Below are positions 33,855 through 42,628 of a stretch of 54,418 bases of DNA, piece by piece. The position numbers and the translations under genes are program-made. This stretch comes from Borreliella chilensis (GTDB lineage: Bacteria; Spirochaetota; Spirochaetia; Borreliales; Borreliaceae). Numbering within the stretch: the stretch's first letter is position 1; the number at the start of each line of letters is the position of its first letter. Where the stretch lies: positions 1 through 54,418 of the forward strand of contig CP009912.1 in assembly GCA_000808095.1 (NCBI GenBank), in the 5' to 3' direction. The notes under the pieces are model-generated. The model ran no database searches. It had not been told where the DNA came from and was given only the letters and a program-made list of their open reading frames with translations.

Positions 33855-33907
33855 ATATTTAAAAAACAAAAAAATTTAAAAAAAGAAATTTAAAAAAAGG
33901 AGGATAA

Positions 33908-34978
33908 ATGCCAAAAGATACAATAGGTGTTAGTTTAGTACAAAACAGACTAGATGCCAATAAAATTAATTATTACAATCCGCTTTTAATTTACAAAAGC
34001 AGTGTTTTAGCAAGTAAATACCTGGCATTAAGTGTTACAAATTTTGAAGAAGCACTTAAAAAACTTGAGATACAAAAGGTCTATGAATCTGATTCTTCTA
34101 AGAAGAAAATGGTAGAGGGTGAGATTAGTAATTTGCAAAAATCAATGGAGGATTTTTTTGGGCAAGACGGGCTTCGGTCTGTTGATTTTTATGTTTACAA
34201 TCAGATTAAAGAGATTAAAGATTTTTTAAAATCTAATTTACATCCGTTTATAGTTTTTGTAAATCAATCAGTAGGTTCTATTAGTAGCGATTTTGAAGCT
34301 ATTAGAAAAGCTCATAATTTTATTATTTTTGCTTCTAAAGACAACAGTTTGCCAAGCTTTTTAAAAGATAAAGACAAAGCTGAGCTTAAAAACATTATTG
34401 CTGTTTACAGTGACAATGAAAATTTGCATCTTAAATTTGCAGCAATGTATTTGCATCAAGCAAGTATTTTCCATGCTGTTAATCCTTATGGGATGATTTT
34501 AAATTCTACTCCTATTTATGATGATTCTTTGATTGATTCTCTGAGAAAGTCCAATATTAATTTTTATTCTCTTTTAAATGAAACTGGTAATGACGGCATT
34601 TTAGCTTTTAAAGAAGGGGTTTGTCTTTCAGGCAATCCAATTGATGAGGCTTTTACGCTTTATTATATTAGAAATGAAGCAATTAAAGAGCTTATTAGAA
34701 TTTGGAATAAAAACAATAGAGCCAACAGCAAGCTTAATGCTTTAAACTTAGACTGTAATTTACCAAACGAGTACACAGCGGGGCTTGAATGTTTTTTCCA
34801 TGAGCTTAAACAGAGAGGACTTATTGTTTTTTACAAACAGGTTAGACTTAAGATTAACTCTTCTGAAGGCTTAAATTTAAGCTTAGAGGTTGCACTAAAA
34901 TATAATGACAGTTTCAATAGCGTTAATTTAGTAATCACCACACAAGAGATAAATGAATATTTAAGGAGAGCATCATAA
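33908..34978 (+). CDS. Tail sheath protein (DUF787)
   Basis: 356 residues, AAAAAAGGAGGATAA before ATG 33908. DUF787 corresponds to contractile-tail sheath proteins. It begins PKDTIGVSLVQN, has a central Rossmann-like stretch (PFIVFVNQSVGSISSDFEAI ... NIIAVYSDNENLHLKFAAMYLHQ) and a C-terminal strand (NSVNLVITTQEINEYLRR) that would hook into neighbouring subunits. A sheath gene means a contractile, myovirus-like tail, in line with published images of cp32 (phiBB-1) particles. Confidence 0.75.
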   Translation: MPKDTIGVSLVQNRLDANKINYYNPLLIYKSSVLASKYLALSVTNFEEALKKLEIQKVYESDSSKKKMVEGEISNLQKSMEDFFGQDGLRSVDFYVYNQIKEIKDFLKSNLHPFIVFVNQSVGSISSDFEAIRKAHNFIIFASKDNSLPSFLKDKDKAELKNIIAVYSDNENLHLKFAAMYLHQASIFHAVNPYGMILNSTPIYDDSLIDSLRKSNINFYSLLNETGNDGILAFKEGVCLSGNPIDEAFTLYYIRNEAIKELIRIWNKNNRANSKLNALNLDCNLPNEYTAGLECFFHELKQRGLIVFYKQVRLKINSSEGLNLSLEVALKYNDSFNSVNLVITTQEINEYLRRAS

Positions 34979-35400
34979 TGAGAGAATATTATTCATTAGA
35001 TTTAATATTTTTTAGTTTTAATGACAGTTTAATAGATAGGGGTACTATTGAGTACAGTACAGAGCCTAATGTAATGGCTAAGGCAAGCACAGAAGACAGA
35101 AATTTTCCAATTCCAAGTTTTAGAGATCCAAGAACTGTTGTACATATTTTTGATTTGGAAGTAAGTAAGGGGTCTTTTGATTACAAACTCTTGACAAAGC
35201 TTAGTAATGAGCAATTTTATTCAAATGTTCCAAAAGCTCAAAAGTTAAAAAGATTGGTGTTTAACGATCAAATGGGATTGAAAATTATTTCAAATAGTGC
35301 ATTTTTTGCAGAAATTCCAACTCGAAAATATTCATCTGAGAATGATACAGTTAAGTTTACAATTCACGCAATCAATTGTGATGTTGAGAAAGCAAGTTGA
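34978..35400 (+). CDS. Putative tail tube protein
   Basis: 140 residues, start overlapping the sheath stop by one base (TAATG). Size and place immediately after the sheath gene are those of the inner tail tube protein. Beta-rich (TVVHIFDLEVSKGSF; NDTVKFTIHAINC). Probably the Borrelia DUF1463 family, but the number is from memory. Confidence 0.6.
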   Translation: MREYYSLDLIFFSFNDSLIDRGTIEYSTEPNVMAKASTEDRNFPIPSFRDPRTVVHIFDLEVSKGSFDYKLLTKLSNEQFYSNVPKAQKLKRLVFNDQMGLKIISNSAFFAEIPTRKYSSENDTVKFTIHAINCDVEKAS

Positions 35401-35445
35401 TCAAACAATAGAAACGCTTTAATTGTTAAAGGATAAGAATTTAAA

Positions 35446-35937
35446 ATGAGATATAAGTTAAAAATATTAACCAGAGATAAAACACATACATACATTCTAA
35501 AAGATATTCCCATGTACGAGTGGGACAATGTTTTGGGATTTGATGTTGAAAGAGATGAGCTGATTAGCAAACTTAACGATTTGCAAACATTAAAAGAAAT
35601 AACCAAATTGATGATATCAAGAGGGTTTTTAGATGAATTTTATGAAATCTTAAACAAAGAGAGAAGATATTCTGAGCTTTATAAGTACGCTTTTCCCACA
35701 ATTCTTTTTTCAGTTCAGTATTCACTTTTTGAAACAGTGGAAGGTTTTAAACAGCCTGGTTTGGTTTACATTGAAAGTTTCCAAGATCAAAACGGTGATT
35801 ATATTAAGTATGATTACATTGACGGGCGCTGGAGATATGATTTTTTAATTTCAAGTAGGAAGTCTTTAGATTTAAATCAAGAAGATTCTTCTAAGCTTGA
35901 TCTTGATTCTTTAGTGCAAGAAGGTGTTAATGAATAA
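35446..35937 (+). CDS. DUF1473 protein, putative tail assembly chaperone
   Basis: 163 residues. Located between tube and tape-measure genes, the universal site of tail assembly chaperones. Matches Borrelia DUF1473. The next gene starts within its last codons in the +1 frame. Phage chaperone pairs often make a fusion by ribosomal frameshift, but no slippery sequence is visible here. Confidence 0.6.
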   Translation: MRYKLKILTRDKTHTYILKDIPMYEWDNVLGFDVERDELISKLNDLQTLKEITKLMISRGFLDEFYEILNKERRYSELYKYAFPTILFSVQYSLFETVEGFKQPGLVYIESFQDQNGDYIKYDYIDGRWRYDFLISSRKSLDLNQEDSSKLDLDSLVQEGVNE

Positions 35938-36145
35938 GTCAGAGATTGCAAATAATTATTTTAAATACATAGACTATTTGACAAGAGAAGCTAATAAGTA
36001 TTATTTTCCTATTGTAATGGGCATTTGTACATACAAAGATGTTAAGAAAATGAGCTACAAAGAACTTGTAGAGGTTAACCGAGTAGCTAATCTAAAGCTT
36101 AACAAGGAAATGTACGAACGATTTTTGTCCTTTAGCGTGCTTTAA
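35930..36145 (+). CDS. DUF1322 protein, second tail chaperone candidate
   Basis: 71 residues from ATG 35930, overlapping the previous gene by eight bases (ATGAATAA); a GTG at 35924 would add two residues. Helical, with YFKYIDYLTREANKYYFP. Matches the Borrelia DUF1322 family. Placed just before the tape-measure gene. Confidence 0.6.
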   Translation: MNKSEIANNYFKYIDYLTREANKYYFPIVMGICTYKDVKKMSYKELVEVNRVANLKLNKEMYERFLSFSVL

Positions 36146-36153
36146 AGGTTTTT

Positions 36154-37539
36154 ATGTACGAAGAAAATAATAATGAAGATAAATTCACAATTACATTAGA
36201 AGGTGTGCTTGATAAAAAGTCCACTGAGATTAATTTGAAAAAAGATCTTTTAAGTTTAAAAAAAGAAAATTTTTTAAATGGCATTAGTTTGAGTCCAAAA
36301 AGTAGTAAAGATTTTTTATCTTTAAGTCTTGAGAGACTTGAAAGTTTTGAGAGACTTAAAAAAGATAATCTTCAAAAATCAATAAGCTTTAAATCTTTGA
36401 ATGTTCCAAGTAAAAGTAATCCTTTTAAGGGGTTCTTTGAAGTAGATTCTCAAAAAAATAATCTAGAGAGCGTTTTAAAAGACTTAAATTCAAAAGACAA
36501 AAGCAGTTTAAATCTCAAACATTCGGCTATTCAGAAAAACAATCTTAGTTCTTATTTCAAGCCTAAAGTAGACAAATTAGCTTTAAAAGCTAGCAAGCAA
36601 TACTCGTATTTTAAAAATGAAAATATTAAAAATACTTTTAAGCAAAATTTTATTAGCGATTCTGCTAAAGATCAAACTAATCCGACATTAAAAGATTTTA
36701 GATTAAATCCCAATTTTGGTAAGATTCAGTTTAGCTTTGCTGAGAGTGATTTGCAAGAATCATTGGGTTTAAAAAGCAAAAATAATCAGAGTATTTTGGA
36801 AAATCCAATTTCTTTTAGAGATTTTTCAAAAGACTCAGCATTAGTTGATTTTTTTAATATTAAAAGCTATTTTGATGGCTTGAAATTATCTTTAAAAGAA
36901 AAAGAATTTCAAAATTTAAAAGACAAAAAGATTCCTCAACTAAGCCTTGAGAATTTTATTTACAAAGACAATCAAAAAGAGAGTGCAAATAAAATATTAA
37001 AAAGGCAAAGATCTTTTGAAACAGAGTTTCAGAGAAATGATTTCTTAAGAAAACTTTATGTTCTTCAAAGTTCTCAAAATTCAAATGTGAATGATCTTTC
37101 TTTTATGGTTGAGCTTGCACAGAGATTGAAAGACGAAGGTCATGCAAAAAACGATACAAAAGTCGTTAGTCTAATAAGCGATTTGTTTAACAATCAAAAT
37201 AATTTAGAAAAGGTTTTAAGCTTTGACAATCCAACAATTTCTTTAAAGAATTTAAGCGGTGAACCTGAGGTTTTAAGTAGTAATAAAATGCTAAACAGTA
37301 CTTCTGAGTTAAGATTAGACCCACTTTTAGAAAAAACCGTAGAACTTTTAGAATGGGCTAAAAATTACGATTTTACTAATAGCGTATTAGAGCCTTTGAG
37401 GAATACTTTTTCAAATCTTGGTAATCTGTTGGGACAGGCATTTGAAAGCTTGCCTTTGGTTGAGTACATAACGAATGTATTAAGAGATGGTAGTGGATTT
37501 AGTTCAAGAGGAATTGATGATGATTCAAGAATGCCTTAG
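36154..37539 (+). CDS. DUF759 protein, putative tape measure
   Basis: 461 residues, Ser/Lys/Asn-rich and almost entirely helical or disordered, ending in a short hydrophobic stretch (PLRNTFSNLGNLLGQAFESLP). Matches Borrelia DUF759. Position after the chaperones marks it as the tape measure that sets tail length. If so, the tail would be short, because about 1.5 angstroms per residue is usual for tape measures. No transglycosylase or peptidase motif is seen. Confidence 0.65.
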   Translation: MYEENNNEDKFTITLEGVLDKKSTEINLKKDLLSLKKENFLNGISLSPKSSKDFLSLSLERLESFERLKKDNLQKSISFKSLNVPSKSNPFKGFFEVDSQKNNLESVLKDLNSKDKSSLNLKHSAIQKNNLSSYFKPKVDKLALKASKQYSYFKNENIKNTFKQNFISDSAKDQTNPTLKDFRLNPNFGKIQFSFAESDLQESLGLKSKNNQSILENPISFRDFSKDSALVDFFNIKSYFDGLKLSLKEKEFQNLKDKKIPQLSLENFIYKDNQKESANKILKRQRSFETEFQRNDFLRKLYVLQSSQNSNVNDLSFMVELAQRLKDEGHAKNDTKVVSLISDLFNNQNNLEKVLSFDNPTISLKNLSGEPEVLSSNKMLNSTSELRLDPLLEKTVELLEWAKNYDFTNSVLEPLRNTFSNLGNLLGQAFESLPLVEYITNVLRDGSGFSSRGIDDDSRMP

Positions 37540-37559
37540 TAAATTTAAAAGAGGTTTTA

Positions 37560-38123
37560 ATGATTAAAGAGCAAGCTACTAAATTAATAAAAGATGTTAT
37601 AAATCAAATCTCAAGCTTAGTAAGCATTTCTAATTTTGTTTTACTTTTCCCAAGGCTTGATTTTAAAGGGCTTGGGTACATTCCTCAATTATTTTTTATT
37701 TTTGTAAAGCATGATCTAATAGAGGAAAATCTCTCAAGCGTAAGCTCAGACCGCGCAGTAATTGATTTTACGAGTACAAAAAGTGAATATGTAAACTTTA
37801 ATATTACTCCAAGGCCTGAGATTGTAACAATTAATAAAGGGGTTTTGTCGTCTATTTATGATAAAACTTTAATAAGAGCGCTAAAAGCAACTCCTTTTAT
37901 GAACAGTGCTTTAGAATTTAATAGTAATTTTATAAAAATGCAATTTAGGCAAAGGTTTAACTCAGGAGTTTATTATAGTATGTACAGTCCATCAGTAGGA
38001 TTTCACGAGGTGGTGAGTATTAATTCATTAAAGCTTAAAGATACAGTTTATTTAGAAGAAGTAGAAGTTAGTTTGCAAGTAAAAATTTGTAAAACGTTTA
38101 ATATTTTAACCTATAAAGGTTAA
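37560..38123 (+). CDS. DUF792 phage tail protein
   Basis: 187 residues, TTTAAAAGAGG upstream. Matches Borrelia DUF792. Beta-rich with an N-terminal amphipathic helix. Located between the tape measure and hub genes, where P2-like and T4-like phages keep tail hub or LysM-type proteins. No clear LysM motif. Ends next to a short hairpin (AATATTTTAACC/GGTTAAAATATT, about 38100-38131). Confidence 0.6.
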   Translation: MIKEQATKLIKDVINQISSLVSISNFVLLFPRLDFKGLGYIPQLFFIFVKHDLIEENLSSVSSDRAVIDFTSTKSEYVNFNITPRPEIVTINKGVLSSIYDKTLIRALKATPFMNSALEFNSNFIKMQFRQRFNSGVYYSMYSPSVGFHEVVSINSLKLKDTVYLEEVEVSLQVKICKTFNILTYKG

Positions 38124-38162
38124 AATATTAAACAAGCACAACTAAATATTAGGAGAATATTA

Positions 38163-38966
38163 ATGGGGCAATTTAAGCTTATTTTGATATTTGTTTTATT
38201 TATTGTTTCAACAACATATTCAAATGTTGCAAGACCATTTAATTTAAAAAAATGGAATTTTAAGAAAGATATAGATTTGGCTTATGTATTAATGTATGAT
38301 CTTGATAATGGGATTTTAATCAAGTCTCAAGACAGAGCTGGCGAGATTAAAAGCCAAGAAGTGCTTGCTAAGCTTAATAAGTTAAATGCTTATTCTAAAA
38401 GTTTGCAGCAAATAATAAAAAAAAGACTTGTTAGGAGTAGATTTCAAAAAGAGGTGCAATCCCCATTATTAAAAATTATTAGAAAGTATAAATTTTTAAC
38501 AAGAAATTACAAAAATAAACGTTTGATTGAAAATCCGGAATATACAAAGCTTATTGTAGAAAAGAGTATTCAAAAGGCTTTGTTTCTAGAAAATTACTTT
38601 AAATTTAAGCTTAAGAATTTAAAACCTTTGAGAAAGCTTGAAAGAATGGATTCTAATCAGAGTAGCTTGAAGAGGTCTTTAAAAGATAGTATCAATGGTC
38701 TTGTTAGGTCAAAATTTTCAAACTCAAAACCTTCAAAAAGATTATACGGTTTGAAAAAATGTAATAAAAGACGAGGTTTAAACAACCAAAAGCTTAATAA
38801 TTCAGATGATGAGGAATTTCTAGATGAGTTAGACAGTGAAGAACCAGATGAATTAGAGAATGAGCTTTTAGATGAACTAGATAGTGAAGAGCTAGATGAA
38901 CTAGATAGTGAAGAGCTAGATGAACTAGATAGTGAAGATATTCAAGAAGAAGATGAGTTTTCTTGA
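38163..38966 (+). CDS. BBA52-like outer-membrane protein with acidic repeat tail
   Basis: 267 residues, ATG 38163 after TTAGGAGAATATTA. N-terminal signal peptide without a lipobox (cleavage near TTYS-N), a basic middle (about 110-210) and a strongly acidic C-terminal tail made of repeated (L)DELDSEE units. It corresponds to BBA52, described as an outer-membrane protein that helps B. burgdorferi pass from tick to host. It sits inside the phage tail operon but has nothing phage-like, so it looks like a cargo (moron) gene. Confidence 0.75.
   Translation: MGQFKLILIFVLFIVSTTYSNVARPFNLKKWNFKKDIDLAYVLMYDLDNGILIKSQDRAGEIKSQEVLAKLNKLNAYSKSLQQIIKKRLVRSRFQKEVQSPLLKIIRKYKFLTRNYKNKRLIENPEYTKLIVEKSIQKALFLENYFKFKLKNLKPLRKLERMDSNQSSLKRSLKDSINGLVRSKFSNSKPSKRLYGLKKCNKRRGLNNQKLNNSDDEEFLDELDSEEPDELENELLDELDSEELDELDSEELDELDSEDIQEEDEFS
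38871..38938 (+). repeat. 24-base tandem repeat in the BBA52 tail
   Basis: Two identical 24-base units (38871-38894, 38895-38918) and a third that diverges after 20 bases. Each encodes DELDSEEL. An older, degenerate version of the unit precedes it. Copy number probably varies between strains. Confidence 0.85.
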
Positions 38967-39089
38967 GAAGATGAGTTTTATGGTTTTCTTTAAGAGTAAT
39001 TTAACTAAATTCTTTAAAACTTGAGTATTTTTATTTTAATTTAATTTTAAAGTTTAGCAAGCAGAATAATTTTTATTTGGAGAATATTG

Positions 39090-39365
39090 ATGAGAAAATT
39101 AATTTTAATTTCTTTTTTTGTTTTAGGTCTTAATGCGTATTCTTACAATCTCCAAGATGATGAAGAGATTGCGGTTAAGTTTTTGTACGAAGAAGTAAAA
39201 TTTAGTAGTAATTTAAATGAAAATCATACTACTTCTTCTGTTGAGATTTTAATACAAAATTTAATTGATAAAATAGGATCTGAAAATATTTTAAGCATTG
39301 AGCACAATTTAACTTTTAATGGGGTGTCTATAATGGTGACTTATAAAATTAAAAAGAGAAGTTAG
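39090..39365 (+). CDS. Small secreted protein, first of a tandem pair
   Basis: 91 residues from ATG 39090, seven bases after GGAGA; a TTG at 39087 is too close. Signal peptide about 1-18 (ends NAYS). The mature part ends NILSIEHNLTFNGVSIMVTYKI, which recurs in the next gene. I do not know the function. A small periplasmic or surface protein embedded in the tail operon. Confidence 0.65.
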   Translation: MRKLILISFFVLGLNAYSYNLQDDEEIAVKFLYEEVKFSSNLNENHTTSSVEILIQNLIDKIGSENILSIEHNLTFNGVSIMVTYKIKKRS

Positions 39366-39394
39366 TAAAGAAATATTTTGAAATATAAGGCAAA

Positions 39395-39676
39395 TTGGTA
39401 GGATCAGTGAGAGAAGTTTTTTTGATTTTTATTTTATTTTTTTATTTATCTTTTAATTTGCATTCTTATATCGTTTTTAACGATACAATCGTTAAGGTTA
39501 AAATTTTTAATTTTAACCTTAATCAGCAGAAATCTTTTGAAAAATTAGAAGAAGATTTAAGACTTTTTATTCGAATGGTAGGTTCAAAAAATATTTTGGA
39601 TATTAATCATAAAATCTTGTTCACAGGAGTAGAAGTTGCAGTAATGGTGATTTACAAATTAAATCAACAAGAGTAA
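39395..39676 (+). CDS. Small secreted protein, second of a tandem pair
   Basis: 93 residues from TTG 39395 (AAGG four bases upstream); GTG 39407 is a possible alternative. Hydrophobic signal segment (VFLIFILFFYLSFNLHS). The C-terminal third (NILDINHKILFTGVEVAVMVIYKL) is clearly related to that of the preceding protein, so the two arose by duplication. Function unknown. Confidence 0.65.
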   Translation: MVGSVREVFLIFILFFYLSFNLHSYIVFNDTIVKVKIFNFNLNQQKSFEKLEEDLRLFIRMVGSKNILDINHKILFTGVEVAVMVIYKLNQQE

Positions 39677-39742
39677 AAGATTAAATTTTGCTTTTAATGT
39701 TGAGTTATCATTTAATTTTAAAAGGAGTTTTATTTAAAAAAG

Positions 39743-40684
39743 ATGTTAATATTTCAATACGATTTTAAGATTGAATTTTACAATACAGTTGATTCTAAGA
39801 ATAGTATTGGTGGAAGACTTGCAGGCTTGAGACCTAGAGTTGTTATTGTCACTCAAAATGGTTCTCCTGATCTGAATATTGTTATTCAAAATACATATTC
39901 TGAGAATAGTTTAATAATTGGTAAAAAAACCAAACTTCAGATTTTTAATGTACCTTTAAATTTTTCTGATTTTAAGGCTTCAGACATTGTAAAAATTTAT
40001 TATAAAAAGTTTGCTCATCAGCAAGATTATCAATTTATTATGGCTGGATACTTGGGAGCACCTATTGAGAAAATTGGCGGGTCTGGGAATTTTAGTTTTG
40101 AGTGTGAGTTATACCTTTTGTCTAGGGCAACCTTTTTAGAGAGAAAGTTTGAGTATAAAAATTTCAAAGGAAGTACTGTTGCCGATTCAATAAAATATGC
40201 GTTTAAGGATAAGGCAATCTTTTGTATGAATGAGCTTGAAAAATCAAGAGTAATTGGCGAGAGTTTTGCCTGTAATTCTCCAAAAAGATTAATAGAGCAC
40301 TTAAGGCGACAAGGATACGTTCATTCTATCATTGTTGATATTGGAAATCTTGGGCAAGATGTTGATTCGAAATTTATTTTTACTAATTTTGGACAGTTTA
40401 TTTCTGGCGAGTACAAAAGACTTGAAGATTATGGACTTTTGTTTATGCCTCAGCAAGATTCTAGCGGAGATTCTGAGAACTTTGGATTAAGCTTGTATCA
40501 AGCACAAGTAATGTTTACTAACAGCATAAGGATTGGAGACGATTTAAGCTTTAAAGACAGGTATGGGAATAGTATTGCTTGCAAGGTTAAAAACACTAGC
40601 GCTAGACTAAGTAGTACTAGAGAGTGTGTTTTAAATCTTGAGCTTTATTCTGAGAGAAAAAAAGGAATGTATTATGAGAAATAA
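39743..40684 (+). CDS. DUF693 protein, putative baseplate hub
   Basis: 313 residues, AAAAGGAG 15 bases upstream. Matches Borrelia DUF693. Beta-rich, with GGRLAGLRPRVVIVTQNG near the start and a C-terminal RIGDDLSFKDRYGNSIACKVKNTS. Place before the spike gene fits a gpD/gp27-like hub protein that forms the central ring under the tail tube. Its end overlaps the spike gene. Confidence 0.6.
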   Translation: MLIFQYDFKIEFYNTVDSKNSIGGRLAGLRPRVVIVTQNGSPDLNIVIQNTYSENSLIIGKKTKLQIFNVPLNFSDFKASDIVKIYYKKFAHQQDYQFIMAGYLGAPIEKIGGSGNFSFECELYLLSRATFLERKFEYKNFKGSTVADSIKYAFKDKAIFCMNELEKSRVIGESFACNSPKRLIEHLRRQGYVHSIIVDIGNLGQDVDSKFIFTNFGQFISGEYKRLEDYGLLFMPQQDSSGDSENFGLSLYQAQVMFTNSIRIGDDLSFKDRYGNSIACKVKNTSARLSSTRECVLNLELYSERKKGMYYEK

Positions 40685-41246
40685 TGATTTTTGTGTGGGA
40701 CTAGAGCGCTTGAAGGTTTCTTCACCTGTTGGTGTGTTCAAGCAGTATCTTTTTGAGAATGTTTTTATTTGCAGAATAGGTATTATTAAAAGTTTTGATT
40801 TTGAAACTCAAACAGGGGTTGTTCTTATTAAGGAGTATGAAGGGTTAGAGATTAATACCAGAAATATATCTAACTTTAATCTTAATTTAGAAGAAGATGA
40901 TGAAGTAGTTTTGATTCAAAGTAATTTCAATATTTTCCAAGAAAGTGATAATAATCATTTTGACAAAAATTATTTTTACATTCTAAGCGTACTTAATCCC
41001 AAAAAAATTGGCATTAAGCTTAATCAGCTTGAAGTGAGCTTGCAAGAGTTTGATGCGCAAAGCGAAAATATAAGATTTAAAGCTAAAAAATTAATTATTG
41101 ATGTAGATAATATTGAAATTAAAGGCAATTTAAAAATTAATGGAACTAAATTCGAAAATCATATACACAGTTCTGGCACTCTAACTTATATTAATAGCAG
41201 CGGATCTCCTACAACTACAACTGGTAAAACAGGACCTCTTGTTTAA
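40674..41246 (+). CDS. DUF777 protein, baseplate central spike (GpV-like)
   Basis: 190 residues from ATG 40674 (AAGGAATGTATT upstream), 11 bases inside the DUF693 gene. Matches Borrelia DUF777. N-terminal OB-fold-like domain (RIGIIKSFDFETQTGVVLI ... EDDEVVLIQ), a beta-helix-like part (IDVDNIEIKGNLKING) and a tip with His163-x-His165, the HxH metal site seen at the point of gpV and gp45 spikes, then a Thr/Gly-rich end. It should pierce the outer membrane at tail contraction. Last gene of the operon. Confidence 0.7.
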   Translation: MRNNDFCVGLERLKVSSPVGVFKQYLFENVFICRIGIIKSFDFETQTGVVLIKEYEGLEINTRNISNFNLNLEEDDEVVLIQSNFNIFQESDNNHFDKNYFYILSVLNPKKIGIKLNQLEVSLQEFDAQSENIRFKAKKLIIDVDNIEIKGNLKINGTKFENHIHSSGTLTYINSSGSPTTTTGKTGPLV

Positions 41247-41283
41247 AGTGGCATCTAATGGCATTGCTTTGCGACTTAGTAGC

Positions 41284-42510
41284 TTACTTGGTATGAGCTT
41301 GTTTATGGGTTTGCCGGTGATTGTTTTCTACTAATACGATTAAATTTTTTACTTGATTTGCAAATTCTTTTGTTGCGTCAATTATTTTTCTGATATTGTT
41401 GATTGTTGATTTAGATTGAACTTTTAGTTGTTCTTTTGTGTATTTGTATTCATTTTTTACCTTGGTGAATTTTTCAGCTAAAACTTTATATTCTTGAGCT
41501 ACTGATTTATTGTAAAGTTTTGGTTTTGGATGAAACTTTGATCCTAAATTCCAGTTTATTTGATTGTAGTTTTCTTTCTCTTGCCATTTGTTAGCAGCAT
41601 CCATTACTTGCTTTATTGTGCTTGTTCCTAGAGGATCTTTAGTATCTTCAAAAACAAGTTCACTTTTTTTTAGCTCTTCAAGCAATCTATTTTTTGTTTT
41701 TTCCATGTTATCAGTGCTAATGTGATTAGTCAGGTTGCTTGTTGTTGTGCTTTCAGAGTTTTCTTGATCCTTTAGTAAACTTTCAATCTCAAGATCTGTT
41801 GTAGATTTTTCTAAATTTTTTATTGCATTTAGTGCTTTATCTAGAGATTCTCTTACTTGATTTGCGTATTCTTTTGTTATTGAGTTGCCATTTTTATTCA
41901 AGTATGTTTCGTATTTTTGGAATTGATCTTGTGTGGGGGTTTTTATGTTTTGGGTTAAAGTGTTGTTTTTTCCTTTTTGATCAAAGATTTTGTCTTTAGT
42001 ATTAGCATCAATCTCGGTATTAATCTCTTCTTCAGCAGGATTTAGTATTTCTTGTTTGTCGTTGGTTCTTGAAACTCTGAATTCTATTATAGTTGGATTT
42101 AAAGGGTTTTTCATGCTTGAACCTAATTCTTGCTCTGTAATTTCTTCAGATGCACCGATTAGCAACAATTTTTCTTGTATTTTTGCAATCTCTTCTTCTG
42201 AATTTGCCATTTCTGTTTCTTCTAGTAGCATTAAATTTTCGTTGTCAAATTCAGACTTTAAGAAGATTTCTTGTTTGCCAGGTTCAATTTTTTCAATTTC
42301 TAAAATAGGAGGAGTATTTGTATTTATCTCAAGCTCTTTTTTAAGGTCCAATTCAATTTGTAAGCTGTTTTTAATAATTTCTTTAGATTTAAATTCGTTT
42401 AAGGCTTTGTTTTTATTATTTGTATTCATATTAGCATTACAGCTAATAACTAGTAGCAATGGTGCAAGTATTAAGAATTTGCTTAAAACTTTTCCAAGCT
42501 TGCTTTTCAA
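41284..42510 (-). CDS. BBA57-like lipoprotein
   Basis: 408 residues from TTG 42510, preferred because AAAGGAG lies upstream and the product then begins KSKLGKVLSKF with the lipobox LLVISC. The mature part has a long acidic region (about 40-160, many E), then a lysine-rich helical C-terminus. Position, strand and size fit BBA57, a mammal-induced lipoprotein reported to support early infection and arthritis. It converges with the tail operon with only 37 bases between stops and no clear terminator there. Confidence 0.7.
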   Translation of the reverse strand: MKSKLGKVLSKFLILAPLLLVISCNANMNTNNKNKALNEFKSKEIIKNSLQIELDLKKELEINTNTPPILEIEKIEPGKQEIFLKSEFDNENLMLLEETEMANSEEEIAKIQEKLLLIGASEEITEQELGSSMKNPLNPTIIEFRVSRTNDKQEILNPAEEEINTEIDANTKDKIFDQKGKNNTLTQNIKTPTQDQFQKYETYLNKNGNSITKEYANQVRESLDKALNAIKNLEKSTTDLEIESLLKDQENSESTTTSNLTNHISTDNMEKTKNRLLEELKKSELVFEDTKDPLGTSTIKQVMDAANKWQEKENYNQINWNLGSKFHPKPKLYNKSVAQEYKVLAEKFTKVKNEYKYTKEQLKVQSKSTINNIRKIIDATKEFANQVKNLIVLVENNHRQTHKQAHTK

Positions 42511-42599
42511 AGCCTTGCTCTCCTTTTGAATAAAAATATTGAGAAACATTATACTACATTTTATTATTTTTTAATTTTGATTTTAAAATAAAAAAAAAT

Positions 42600-42628
42600 C
42601 CCCTTAATAGGGGACCCCTTAACAGGGG
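42600..42628. repeat. Tandem GC-rich hairpins upstream of the BBA57-like gene
   Basis: CCCCT-TAAT-AGGGG (42600-42613) is followed directly by CCCCT-TAAC-AGGGG (42615-42628), two near-identical stem-loops, then GCTAGGGGG. Such C/G runs are rare in this DNA. The gap 42511-43008 has no gene; a second imperfect hairpin lies at 42882-42916. Confidence 0.7.

Noticed and set aside
35880..35945. Programmed frameshift between the two putative tail chaperones
   Set aside because: Fusion would need a +1 shift, and I see no slippery heptamer or +1 signal near the overlap. Ordinary coupled translation through ATGAATAA explains it.
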